Below are positions 1 to 8,343 of a DNA stretch of 64,000 bases, in pieces. Source of the stretch: JASHPR01 sp963729365 (lineage in GTDB: Bacteria; Actinomycetota; Actinomycetes; Streptosporangiales; Streptosporangiaceae). The stretch is from positions 1,116,001 through 1,180,000 of the forward strand of contig CAVSNQ010000013.1 in NCBI GenBank assembly GCA_963729365.1. The letters run 5' to 3'. The notes beneath the pieces were generated by a model. That model worked only from the letters and a program-made list of their open reading frames with translations. It was not told the DNA's origin and made no database searches. The translations under genes and the position numbers were made by a program. Numbering within the stretch: position 1 is the stretch's first letter; each line of letters opens with the position of its first letter.

Positions 1-351
1 TCGCTCTCCAGCTTCCGCACCAGTCCCTTCGACGCCTCCTACGGCGCCTCCAAGGCCGCGGAATGGTCGCTGACCAACGGCGTCCGCCTCGAGCTGCACC
101 ACCAGGGCACCCTGGTGGTCGGCGTGCATGCCAGCTTCATCGACACCGACATGTCCGCGCTGACCAGCCAGCCCAAGGACAGCCCGGAGTCGGTCACCCG
201 GCAGGCCTTCGACGCGGTCGAGGCCGGCCAGGTCGAGGTGCTCGCCGACGAGCAGACCCGGACCGTCAAGGCCGAGCTGTCCCGCGATCAGGAGCTGATC
301 TACCCGCCACTCCAGCAATTCTGGGATGACGCCGTGAGGGGCACCCCATGA
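1..351 (+). CDS. Short-chain dehydrogenase/reductase, C-terminal part
   Basis: The frame is open from base 1 to a TGA at 349-351, so the start lies outside the window. The visible part opens just before a YGASK segment, the Tyr-x-x-x-Lys catalytic pair of the SDR family. A following VGVHASFIDTDM segment matches the region after the last Rossmann strand, where the protein closes over the NAD(P) cofactor. The family reduces or oxidises carbonyl/hydroxyl substrates in the cytoplasm. The substrate cannot be read from this piece. The Rossmann GxxxGxG motif is off the window. Confidence 0.85.
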   Translation, partial: SLSSFRTSPFDASYGASKAAEWSLTNGVRLELHHQGTLVVGVHASFIDTDMSALTSQPKDSPESVTRQAFDAVEAGQVEVLADEQTRTVKAELSRDQELIYPPLQQFWDDAVRGTP

Positions 352-459
352 ACGCCCGGCCGGTAAGGATCGGCCGCGCGCCTGTCCGAGGGCGGCCTAG
401 GCGTGGACGCACTCGCCGCGCATGCAGTACCCAAGACACCTGAGGAATGGAGACTCACA

Positions 460-852
460 TTGATCGAGGATCAGGCCGACGTCGTGACCAAGCTCAGCCG
501 CGAATCGGTAGCCGGTACCGTGGCCAGGCTTACCGACATGATCACCGCGAAAGGGATGAGGCTGTTCGCGGTCATCGACCAGGCAGCCGAGGCCCGCCGG
601 GTCGGGCTCACGTTGCGCGAGACCACGCTGGTCATCTTCGGCAGCCCGCAGGCGGGCACGCCGGTAATGGCCGCCGCGCCGCTGTCCGCGCTCGACCTGC
701 CGCTTAAAGTGCTGGCATGGGCCGACGGGGACCAGGTCAAGGTCTCTTACTACCGACCGGCCGCGCTGGCCGCCAGGTACCGCCTGCCCGCGGACCTGGC
801 CGCCAGCCTGGCTGGCATCGACGCTCTCACCGACGCGCTAGTGGCTTCCTAG
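460..852 (+). CDS. DUF302 family protein
   Basis: About 130 residues. The pattern is that of DUF302: a KLSRESVAGTVARL helix, then FAVIDQAAEA, then the conserved IFGSPQAGTP segment, then LDLPLKVLAWAD. The family is small and of unknown biochemical role, often found near redox or stress genes. I chose the TTG at 460 because GAGGAATGGAG sits about eight bases upstream. A GTG at 403 would add 19 residues and has no clear ribosome site. The preceding SDR ends about 110 bases upstream, so co-transcription is possible. Confidence 0.8.
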   Translation: MIEDQADVVTKLSRESVAGTVARLTDMITAKGMRLFAVIDQAAEARRVGLTLRETTLVIFGSPQAGTPVMAAAPLSALDLPLKVLAWADGDQVKVSYYRPAALAARYRLPADLAASLAGIDALTDALVAS

Positions 853-980
853 GCCCTGTGTATCGATTCTCATCCAGGAGAACATGATTCACGCCATCAG
901 CGCCGCCGGAACCGGCGTCCGTCGAAGAGCCCGGTCCTGACTGCGATGAACTTCGCGGTGGCGATGGCCTCACCGACTAG

Positions 981-1261
981 ACCATCGTCGCGATCGCCGG
1001 CGAGATCGCGCACCTGGTCACGGCCGGTCCCGGCCACCGGGCGATGGCATTCATCGACGTGTTCGGCGAACTCGGCCTGCTCCGGACTCAACCGCGATCG
1101 ACGTCGCGCAGATGGCAACCTCCGTCACCGGATCAGCGCGAGCAGCGCGGACAACGCGCCCGGTCCTCGGCACCGCAGTGGGCGGCGTCATATCCGCGGC
1201 CGTCGCGCTGACCGATCCGGCAGTCGTCATCATCGGCGGCACGTGGGCGATGTTGGCTGGA
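981..1261 (+). pseudogene. ROK-family regulator/kinase remnant
   Basis: Pieces of a ROK protein can be read with a frame change. One frame gives IAGEIAHLVTAGPG followed by AFIDVFGELGLLR. After about base 1090 another frame gives AIDVAQM and then VALTDPAVVIIGGTW, the late glycine-rich motif of ROK proteins. A stop at 978-980 closes the first frame upstream. The gene ends abruptly at the CTGGA target duplication of the inserted 235-bp element. ROK proteins are sugar kinases or sugar-responsive repressors. This copy lacks its N-terminus and cannot be functional. Confidence 0.5.
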
Positions 1262-1496
1262 TGTCCGTTCTCACGCGATTTTGCCTGGCAGTCCCGACTG
1301 ACCTGCGGCGGTCAAGATTGATTGAGACAGCCCTCCTGGGCGCGACCCGTAGGATCGCCTGGCCGTCATCCCGGCGCCTCGATCGCGGAGGCACAGCGAA
1401 CGATTCTGAGCTGGTGATTCTCAGTCGATCTTGCCGATATAGGGCTGTACGGTCACGATTGCATGAGACGTAGGAAGGATGACTTGAGACCGGACA
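1262..1496. mobile_element. 235-bp non-autonomous derivative of a Tn7-like transposon
   Basis: The segment begins TGTCCGTTCTC and ends TGAGACCGGACA. These are inverted ends matching those of the 4.77-kb transposon at 6520-11284. It is flanked by a perfect 5-bp duplication, CTGGA at 1257-1261 and 1497-1501. Inside are several copies of a motif approximating GTCTCA-N3-AATCTTGNCC (for example complementary to 1310-1328 and 1450-1468), like the repeated transposase sites near Tn7-type ends. It has no convincing coding capacity. It looks like a MITE-type internal deletion product moved in trans. Confidence 0.75.
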
Positions 1497-1781
1497 CTGG
1501 ACGTCGCTCAACGTCGCCTGATGGCTGTGCACGTTGGCTCCCACTTTGGCTCCCACCCAGCGCCACCCAGAACCCGGCTCCAGCCTCTTGAACAGAACTT
1601 CGACTTTCGCAAGCGAGATCAAGGTACTCCGGCTCCCCGGCGGCCGGGCTGGTGAAGATCGCTAACGCTCTCGGCCTCGCTGTGTGGCCTGCCGTGCGGC
1701 CCATTAGTTGCAGTCGCGGCACGACGTGGACCGCAGTGGATGCCGGTAGATATCAGAACGTGATCTGAATATGCTTAGGGC

Positions 1782-2251
1782 ATGAGCGCTGAGCCTGCCG
1801 ATGCCGTGACGTTCTCCGACTTGTCCCGCAACCCGCGGGCTGTCGCCGAGCGCGCTCGCCGGCTGGCCGGCTGCGGGTAACCCATCGCGATGCGCCGGAT
1901 TTCTACCTGACGGCGGCGGACCGGGAGGAGGAGCGGGACGAGAACCTGGTGACCGCGTCCCGGATGTTCGCGGCGCTGGCCCGCAGCGAGTCCGGCGCGC
2001 GGGCGGTGGAATCCGCGCTGGCGGAGGTGTTCCCGTGGGCCCGTCACCTGTCGGCCGCCGAGCGCACTGAGTTCGCGGCCGAGCTGATCGCCGCGCTGTC
2101 TGATGCTGCTGAACTGACTATCGACCAGAACGCGCACGAGGTGATCGCCGGATGGCGCGCGACCGCGCGGATCAAGGCGGACAAGAGGCAATACGCGCAG
2201 GCGCTCGCACCGACTGAGGGGGACTTCGGCCCGGTCGAGGTTATCGCGTGA
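1782..2251 (+). pseudogene. Phd/YefM-like antitoxin, frameshifted copy
   Basis: Same gene as the intact antitoxin at 11570-12040, but one G is missing near 1866 (CTGGCC against CTGGGCC in the other copy). The N-terminal part of about 28 residues ends in the wrong frame. The remaining frame, from a downstream GTG at 1949, still encodes the C-terminal 100 residues. The DNA-binding N-terminus and toxin-binding C-terminus would no longer be joined, so this copy is probably dead unless the base loss is a sequencing error. Confidence 0.8.
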
Positions 2252-2603
2252 ACCCCGGCGCGGTGACCGGGTCACCGTCCCGCCGCCGGACGACCAGTGG
2301 GATGTCCGGTTCGGCACCAGCGATGCGGCGGCCGGCTGGGAGGAGCTGTGCGGCCACGCGCTGGCGACCACCCGTCGCTGCCTGGAGATCTTGCGCTCCG
2401 ACCCGCGGTCCGGGACGAACCACGACCGCCAGCACCGCCTCCGCGGCGACTTGGCCCGCCACCGGCACAACGGCCGTGATATGGAACAGTGGGAGTACGA
2501 GGTAACCAGCGGCGGCCGAGTCCGCTACGTCATCGATGACGACAAACGCACCGTCTGGCTGATCTACGCCTCGCCACGACATCCCAAGGACACCGACCGC
2601 TGA
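2248..2603 (+). pseudogene. RelE-like toxin, copy 1, start out of frame
   Basis: The toxin body (WDVRFGTSDAAAGWEEL to WLIYASPRHPKDTDR) is open but has no start codon in its own frame. The natural GTG at 2248 overlaps the antitoxin stop and reads MNPGA. Actinobacterial relatives begin MNPRRGDRV, which would need one more C in the CCCC run at about 2252-2256. The same lesion is present in the second copy. Function as an mRNA-cleaving toxin of the RelE/ParE fold is inferred from the C-terminal pattern and the neighbouring antitoxin. Confidence 0.6.
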
Positions 2604-2821
2604 CCACCGGACCCACCAGGCCAGTGGCCTCCTCCGGCCAGGTCTGCGTGGCGGATCACGTAGAGGTGACCGCCACGACGGAAAGAATGGTCGGACCGGC
2701 GGACTTTGCCCGACCTGCAACCAGACGATGCCCTTGGCTGGGATATGTGATAACTGTTCCTGTTGATCCGTTAAGCACCGAAAACAGTTACGACGTCGCC
2801 CCGCACACTGGAACTGTCCGC

Positions 2822-3050
2822 AGCATGACCGAGCGTTACGGGTGCAAGCTGCGCCCGTATATTTATGTAGCCGACGTGCCGAATCACTCTGTCGATGCCG
2901 ACGCGTATGGCATCTTTCAGCCGCGCGCGTAGCCGCCGTTCTGGCACCGGCTTGGGTCAGCCGTTTTGGCCGTCTGGCAGCACCCGAATGATCGTTATGG
3001 CTGGCTCGCAAGGATCAAGCTCGACATCATGTCGTGACCGGAACGATCTG
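2822..3050. other. Intergenic, nothing recognised
   Basis: About 230 bases between the 1.34-kb repeat and the end of the minus-strand regulator. I see no gene, tRNA or clear terminator. Confidence 0.5.
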
Positions 3051-5792
3051 TCAGGCGGACCGGGCCGTTCCGAGGTCGAGGGCTTGGTCGAGGCCGAGCG
3101 CCTGGCCCCGGGTGTAGGCACGCTGGAACTGCTTCTCGCCGAGGGCGGAGCGTAGCTTGTTGAGGCTGTCGTGGCGGTAGCCCGTTTCGGGCTCTTGCCA
3201 GCTTTCTCCGGTGTGGTCCAGGCAGGCCTGGGCGATACCGTGCAGCTGCCCGGCCCGGTACCAGTCGCCCGCGTCGGCGGTGAGGCACGCCAGGCCGAGG
3301 CTGGCGTAGGCCAGACCTGAACGGTCCCCGTTGCGGCGGCTGATCTGCAGGCCTTCTTCGAACCTGGACCGCGCACCGGGCAGGTCACCCTCCTGGCGCA
3401 GCACCCAGGCCAGGTTGGTCGACACGAAATGGCTTGTGAGCCCGATCTCCTGCCTGGCCTGTGCCGCTTGCTCCAGGTGGGCCCGGGCGGCAGGGATATC
3501 GCCGGCTTGCAGGGCGTGGCTGCCTGCGTTGTTGTGCAGCAGGCAGGCCGCGAACCGGTCGCCGGATCGTTCGGTGCAGGCGATGGCCTCGGCGAACAGC
3601 TGCCCGCAGCGGGCCGGGCCGATGCGATCGGCGAACACCAGATACACCATGAGGCTCGCGCCGAGCAAGGCATCGTCACCGAGTCGCCGGGCGTGCTGCA
3701 CGGACTCCTCCGCGAGGGGAAATCCCCGCTGAGGCTCACCGGCGTAGTAGTACGTCGAGCTCAGTACCAGCAGGGAATCGCTCAGCAGCTGGTCGTCGCG
3801 CTTCTGGCGGGCGAACTCCACCGCCTGCTCGCCAAGCTGCCGGGCCGCTGCCATGTCATGAAACTGCGCAAGTGTCGCGGCCGTGACCAGTGCCTTGCCG
3901 AATAGCCCAGGCTCGGTGCGGGCGTCGGGCCGCTCCAGCGCCGGCGTGAGCAGGCTGAGGGCTTCCTCATTGCGAGAGCGCGTCATCCAGTACACCCGGA
4001 GCGCGGCACCAAAGCGCAGCACCTGTGTGGTCCCGTCTGGCCGGCCGGCCGCATGGTCCGCGGCGCGCCGCAGGTTGGCCTGCTCGGCATCCAGCCGCGC
4101 GAACCACTCGCCCTGGTCCGGCCCGTTCAGATGAGGTGCCGCCGTCTCGGCGGCCGCCAGGAAGTATTCGCTGTGTGCCGCCGCCACGGCGGCGGCTTCG
4201 TCCGCGCCTGCCTCGGCGAGCCGTTCGGCGGCGAACTGGCGGATGGTCTCCAGCAGCCGGTAACGCAGGGCTCCCCCCGTGCGCTCCGCCCCGACCAGGC
4301 TCTTGTCCACTAGCGAGCCGAGCAGGCCGGTGACCTCGAGCGCCTCGAGGTCACCGAAGCCGCACACCGCCTCGGCGGCCTCGAGGTCGAAGCCTTCGGC
4401 GAACACCGACAGCCGCCGAAGCAGCAACTGTTCGGCCCCGTAGAGCAGCGAATAGGACCAGTCGACGGTCGCCTCCAGGGTCTGCTGCCGCCCCAGGGCG
4501 GTGCGGCTCCCCCCGATCAGGAGACGGAACCGCTGGTCGAGACGGTCGTGCAGGGCACCAAGCGACAGCGAGCGCAACCGGGCCGCAGCGAGCTCGATGG
4601 CCAGCGGCATCCCGTCCAGCCGCGCGCAGACCGACACCACCAGTCGGCCGGTTTCCTCATCGAGGAGCAGGCCGGCGCCCTGCTCTTTAGCCCGCTCGAC
4701 GAACAGCGCGACAGCATCCGAGGACCCGGGCGCCGGGAAGCCGCCGTCGCCGGGTCCGGGCAGCGACAACGGCGGCACCCGGTAAATCATCTCGCCGCCG
4801 ATGCCCAGCGGCTCGCGGCTGGTGGCCACCAGGTGGACCCTTGGGCAGCGCCGCAAGATGGCATCAGCGGTCTTGGCGCAGGCGCCGATCAGATGCTCGC
4901 AGTTGTCGAGCACGATCAGCACGTCCTGGAGGGCCAGGGCGTCCAGCAGAGTCTCCGGGACGGCCCGGCCCGGCTGGGTGGCTATCCCCAGCGCCCGGCA
5001 GATGGCCGGCGCCACCGCGTCCTCGTCTGCGACGGCAGCCAGCTCCACCAGCCAGACCCCGTCACCGGACCCATCCAGGAGCTCGGCGGCCACCTGCAGG
5101 CCCAGCCTGGTCTTGCCCGACCCGCCCGCCCCGGTCAGGGTGACCAGGCGAGAGGATCCGACCAAGCCCCGCAGGTCGGAAAGTTCCCGCTCGCGGCCGA
5201 TGAACGTCGCCAGCTGGGCCGGGAGATTGTTCGGCAGCGCCGGATTGCCCAGCGAGCGCAGCGGCGCGAACTCGGCCTGCAGGCCCGCCACGTCCAGCTG
5301 GAAGATCTGCTCCGGGCGTCCCAGGTCCTTCAGCCGGTGGGCACCCAGGTCCCGGAGCGCCGTGCCGGGCGGGAGCGAATCGCGGACCAGGGCCGCCGCG
5401 GTCTCCGATAGCAGTACCTGGCCCCCGTACGCGACCGCCGCCACCCGGGCGGCGCGGTGGACATCCAAGCCCACCAGACCGGTAACGGTCTGCGCGGCCT
5501 CACCGGTGTGCACACCCATCCGCACCCGGACGTGCTCGCCCCCAGGCCATCGGCGTGCCTCCAGGGCCTGCTGCATCTCCGCCACTGCCGTTACGCAGGC
5601 CCTCGGCGAGGAGAACACGGCGAAGAACGCATCTCCCTGGGTACCCACTTCCGCACCCTCGTGAGCGGCCAGGCCCGACCGGATGAGCGAATGGTGGTCG
5701 GCCAGTACCTGCGCGTAGACGTCTTCCCCCAGCCGCCGCAGCAGCACCGTCGAGCCCTCAATGTCGGTGAACAGGAACGTGAGAGTCTCCAC
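3051..5792 (-). CDS. Class III nucleotide cyclase domain fused to STAND ATPase and TPR regulator
   Basis: 913 residues from the GTG at 5792 (an ATG at 5855 would add 21 residues of poor quality). Residues 1-170 form a class III cyclase: FTDIEGST carries metal-binding Asp10, QGDAFF carries Asp54, and Arg116 is present. The usual Asn four residues before it is His112, and the substrate-selecting Lys near Asp54 is Thr. Residues about 195-480 form an AAA/STAND ATPase with Walker A GAGGSGKT at 221-228 and a Walker B VLIVLDNCEHL. The rest is helical TPR-like repeats. This architecture is common in actinomycete signalling proteins, usually of unknown target. No LuxR-type DNA-binding domain is evident at the C-terminus, so it may act through protein contacts. 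Confidence 0.85.
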   Translation of the reverse strand: METLTFLFTDIEGSTVLLRRLGEDVYAQVLADHHSLIRSGLAAHEGAEVGTQGDAFFAVFSSPRACVTAVAEMQQALEARRWPGGEHVRVRMGVHTGEAAQTVTGLVGLDVHRAARVAAVAYGGQVLLSETAAALVRDSLPPGTALRDLGAHRLKDLGRPEQIFQLDVAGLQAEFAPLRSLGNPALPNNLPAQLATFIGRERELSDLRGLVGSSRLVTLTGAGGSGKTRLGLQVAAELLDGSGDGVWLVELAAVADEDAVAPAICRALGIATQPGRAVPETLLDALALQDVLIVLDNCEHLIGACAKTADAILRRCPRVHLVATSREPLGIGGEMIYRVPPLSLPGPGDGGFPAPGSSDAVALFVERAKEQGAGLLLDEETGRLVVSVCARLDGMPLAIELAAARLRSLSLGALHDRLDQRFRLLIGGSRTALGRQQTLEATVDWSYSLLYGAEQLLLRRLSVFAEGFDLEAAEAVCGFGDLEALEVTGLLGSLVDKSLVGAERTGGALRYRLLETIRQFAAERLAEAGADEAAAVAAAHSEYFLAAAETAAPHLNGPDQGEWFARLDAEQANLRRAADHAAGRPDGTTQVLRFGAALRVYWMTRSRNEEALSLLTPALERPDARTEPGLFGKALVTAATLAQFHDMAAARQLGEQAVEFARQKRDDQLLSDSLLVLSSTYYYAGEPQRGFPLAEESVQHARRLGDDALLGASLMVYLVFADRIGPARCGQLFAEAIACTERSGDRFAACLLHNNAGSHALQAGDIPAARAHLEQAAQARQEIGLTSHFVSTNLAWVLRQEGDLPGARSRFEEGLQISRRNGDRSGLAYASLGLACLTADAGDWYRAGQLHGIAQACLDHTGESWQEPETGYRHDSLNKLRSALGEKQFQRAYTRGQALGLDQALDLGTARSA

Positions 5793-6402
5793 GGGCACAG
5801 CGTAAAAGGCCCGGCCAAGCCACTGCAGCCAGCACCTGGCGCCGCCGGGCAACACCCCCTCACACAGCCCGGCCAGCCCCGGCGCCCGGCCGGCCCATAA
5901 ATCACCCGCACAGGCATGTGCCAGGGCTCCCGCTGCACAGCGCAGAACGGGGAATCCGGACCGGATTTGTGATCAAGTGAACGAAGTCAGGCGCCGCGCC
6001 CGAATCGGCTCGCCTGATAACGAAATGAAGCAGTCGAGTCAGCGATCATCGCAGCCATCAAATGTCGATTGAATATGTTAAGCGATGCATGAACATGCGT
6101 TCAGGCAACGCCCGCTATTCGGCATGAGCGAGCGGTCACGCTGCCCCAGGCCGACCTGATCTGAGCGCCTCTGCTGGTGATCACCCTGGTGCCTGCCGAA
6201 AGAAGCGGCGGATCGCGCCGCCTCGCACTGGCAGGCCGTTGGCAGTCAGTCGAACTCGGGTTCGACCGACAGGATGGCGGGTCGATCCGGCGGGCAGGTG
6301 GGAGCCAACGTGCGCAGACGCTGAGCCACGCCGGCCGACATGGAGCGACAGATACTGGCTACCCGAATGGCTCCCAGCAATAGATAGCATATTCGAAAAA
6401 TA
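5793..6402. other. Intergenic region left of the island
   Basis: No convincing gene. A stretch near 6296-6330 (GTGGGAGCCAACGTGC) is an inverted near-match to sequence just right of the transposon in the 1.34-kb repeat (around 11312-11332). It may be a relic of the same mobile DNA. Bases 6040-6100 are AT-richer than the surroundings. Confidence 0.4.
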
Positions 6403-6445
6403 GTCGGGATGGCGGGATTCGAACCCGCGGCCTCCTGCTCCCAAA
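6403..6445. repeat. attL: 43-bp tRNA-Pro 3' fragment
   Basis: Identical to 22625-22667 over 43 bases, covering the acceptor 3' strand, T-arm, variable region and part of the anticodon arm up to the anticodon. The next base differs. The 5' half of a tRNA is absent here, so no functional RNA is made. Confidence 0.9.
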
Positions 6446-6599
6446 TCAGCTCCGCCCAGTCGCCTGACGTAGCCCTGTGTCGCCTGATGTGGCGTTTGCC
6501 GGGGGCGATGGTGGCTGGATGTCCTGTCTCTGGGGAAAGTGCCGGCTGTGAGGGATTGACCTGCGTGGGCAATCTTGTTTGAGACGCATGCTCGCCGGT

Positions 6600-7324
6600 T
6601 TAGTCTGACGGACTGGTTGATGACGGCATTGCTGCGGGTGTTGTCTCAGTTGATCTTGCCTGGGTTCTGCGACGGCCTCTGGCGTGCGGGTGCCCTGGGC
6701 TTTCTGGCCTGAGACGGACGACGTAGTGGTGGACGCGGTCGTAGGAGATGTCGGCGTCGTGGTCGTCGAAGAGCCTTTCCCAGATCTGCCGGACGGTCAG
6801 ATCCGGCTCGGTGGTGAGCATGGTGGTGATTGGCCCGCGGAGCCGGTCGAGGACGGGAGTGGCCCGCTGGGGCGGCTGCTTGCGGGGCGGCGGGGCGGGA
6901 TTGGCCAGGGCCTGGCGGATCATGCGGCGGTGCACCCGGTAACGGGTGGCGAGGATGCGGATCGGGTACCCGTCCTGTGCGTCACGGCGGATCGCAGCGA
7001 ACAGGGCTGGTTTGTCAGCGGCCCGTGTGTGACGGCGCGGCGCCGCTGGCGGCCCTGCCTGGGCGATGGGCCGGGCGTGCCGGCCCAGGCCGGCGAGGGT
7101 GCGTTCCAGGACGGCGACGGTCCGCCCGGACAAGACGGCGAGCCGCCCGGGCTGGATGGGCCCGAGGTAACGCGGCGGCCCGGCGAGGTAGCCGCGCAGG
7201 TAGCTGGGCCGCAGGTGGTTGGCGAGGGCGAGCCGCCGGATGTAGGCGTCGGCTGGCTCGCCGGCAGCCAGCCGGGGCGGATCGGGAGCGGGCAGAGCCG
7301 GCCTGTGGCATCGCCGCTGCTCAC
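6600..7324 (-). pseudogene. TniQ-like target selector with IstA-like helix-turn-helix, frameshifted
   Basis: Starts at a GTG (7324) overlapping the tnsC stop as GTGA. The first frame gives LCPLPIRPGWLP. After a missing G near 7260 the second frame continues GEPADAYIRRLALANHLRP, the N-terminal signature of TniQ. The C-terminal half resembles the IS21 IstA N-terminus: ILATRYRVHRRMIRQAL is a helix-turn-helix, followed by DLTVRQIWERLFDDHDADISY. TniQ/TnsD proteins pick the insertion site for the TnsABC machinery. The zinc ribbon usual in TniQ is not evident. As written the gene is broken by the single-base loss. Confidence 0.6.
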
Positions 7325-8343
7325 GGGGTACTTCTGGGGCGCGGGCGGGCAGCCTGCGAGGCGATGTCGACCCGGATCGCGTCCAGGTCTTTGCGGGTGA
7401 TCTTCTCGGTGCCGTCGATGACGGCCTGGATCGCGGCGCTGCGGATCAGCCAGAGCAGGCTGCCGATCATCCCGTGGGTCCGCTGGTGCAGGTAGCCGCC
7501 TAGCTGCGAGAGCGTGCCGGGCCGGTGCCGGTGCAGCCGGAGGCTGCCCTCCAGGGCGGCGATCAAGGTGATCCACTGCTGGCCCTGGCTGAACGAGCCG
7601 GTGCGGACCATGGTGAACCGGCCGGCGATCTGCTCGCCGCGGGCGCCGGACAGCAGCCCAGCGCGTTCGACGTTGATCCCGGCATAGACGAAGGTAGCGG
7701 GGATCCGCTCGGAGAAGTACTTGAGGGTGTCGGATGCTTCTGCCCCGGCGCGGGTGGCGATGTTGAGGTTGTGGATCTCGTCCACGCAGACCAGGCTGGT
7801 CCTGGTGTCGGCGCATACCCCGCAGACCGCTTCGGTGATGTCGGTGATGTTGGACCGGCGTGAGAGAGGCAGGCCGAGGAACCGGGCGAACTCCGCCGAG
7901 ATCATCTTCGGGGTGGCAGCCGGCGGCACGGTGATGTAGACGACGGGGATATCGCCGCCCGAGCGGGGATGCCGCCGCCGGTGGATGACCTCGATGGTCT
8001 TGCCCAGCTGCGTGATCGCGGTGGTCTTCCCGGTCCGGGCCGGGCCGGAGACGATCAGGCCGCACCGGCCGTAATGCGCCGCCTTGTTCAGGTGGGCCAG
8101 CCGCCGCCCAGTGGTGATGACGTCCCGGATCGCGGGGGTCTGCACGATCAGCAGCCGGGAATGGTGCACGATGCGGTCCTCGTCGTAGGCCAGGCGCTTT
8201 TCTTCGTCCAGGCCCTGCCAGACCTGCCCGTCCAGCAGTTGCGGCACGGCCGGCATCCCGGCCGCGAACTGCCGCCATCCGGCCAGCGTGGTGAGCGCCT
8301 GGAGCTGAGGGTCGCCATCTTGGCCAGGCGCGGAGGTCACCAC
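7321..8343 (-). CDS. tnsC: TnsC/TniB-like AAA+ transposition regulator
   Basis: 340 residues. Walker A is GPARTGKTT, Walker B is LVCVDEIHNL, and the AAA+ fold is complete. In Tn7-type systems TnsC binds target DNA marked by a TniQ/TnsD protein and activates the TnsA-TnsB transposase. Its GTG start at 8343 overlaps the last codons of tnsB, and its stop overlaps the start of the TniQ-like gene, so the four genes form one operon. It appears intact. Confidence 0.85.
   Translation of the reverse strand: MVTSAPGQDGDPQLQALTTLAGWRQFAAGMPAVPQLLDGQVWQGLDEEKRLAYDEDRIVHHSRLLIVQTPAIRDVITTGRRLAHLNKAAHYGRCGLIVSGPARTGKTTAITQLGKTIEVIHRRRHPRSGGDIPVVYITVPPAATPKMISAEFARFLGLPLSRRSNITDITEAVCGVCADTRTSLVCVDEIHNLNIATRAGAEASDTLKYFSERIPATFVYAGINVERAGLLSGARGEQIAGRFTMVRTGSFSQGQQWITLIAALEGSLRLHRHRPGTLSQLGGYLHQRTHGMIGSLLWLIRSAAIQAVIDGTEKITRKDLDAIRVDIASQAARPRPRSTP

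Larger units (their letters stand above)
1485..2821 (+). repeat. 1.34-kb direct repeat, copy 1
   Basis: Bases 1485-2821 match 11273-12610 in the same orientation. I saw a single-base difference, a missing G near 1866. The repeat starts with the last 12 bases of the transposon end (TGAGACCGGACA) and then carries the toxin-antitoxin pair. Beyond 2821 and 12610 the sequences diverge at once. Such near identity implies a recent duplication. Confidence 0.92.
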
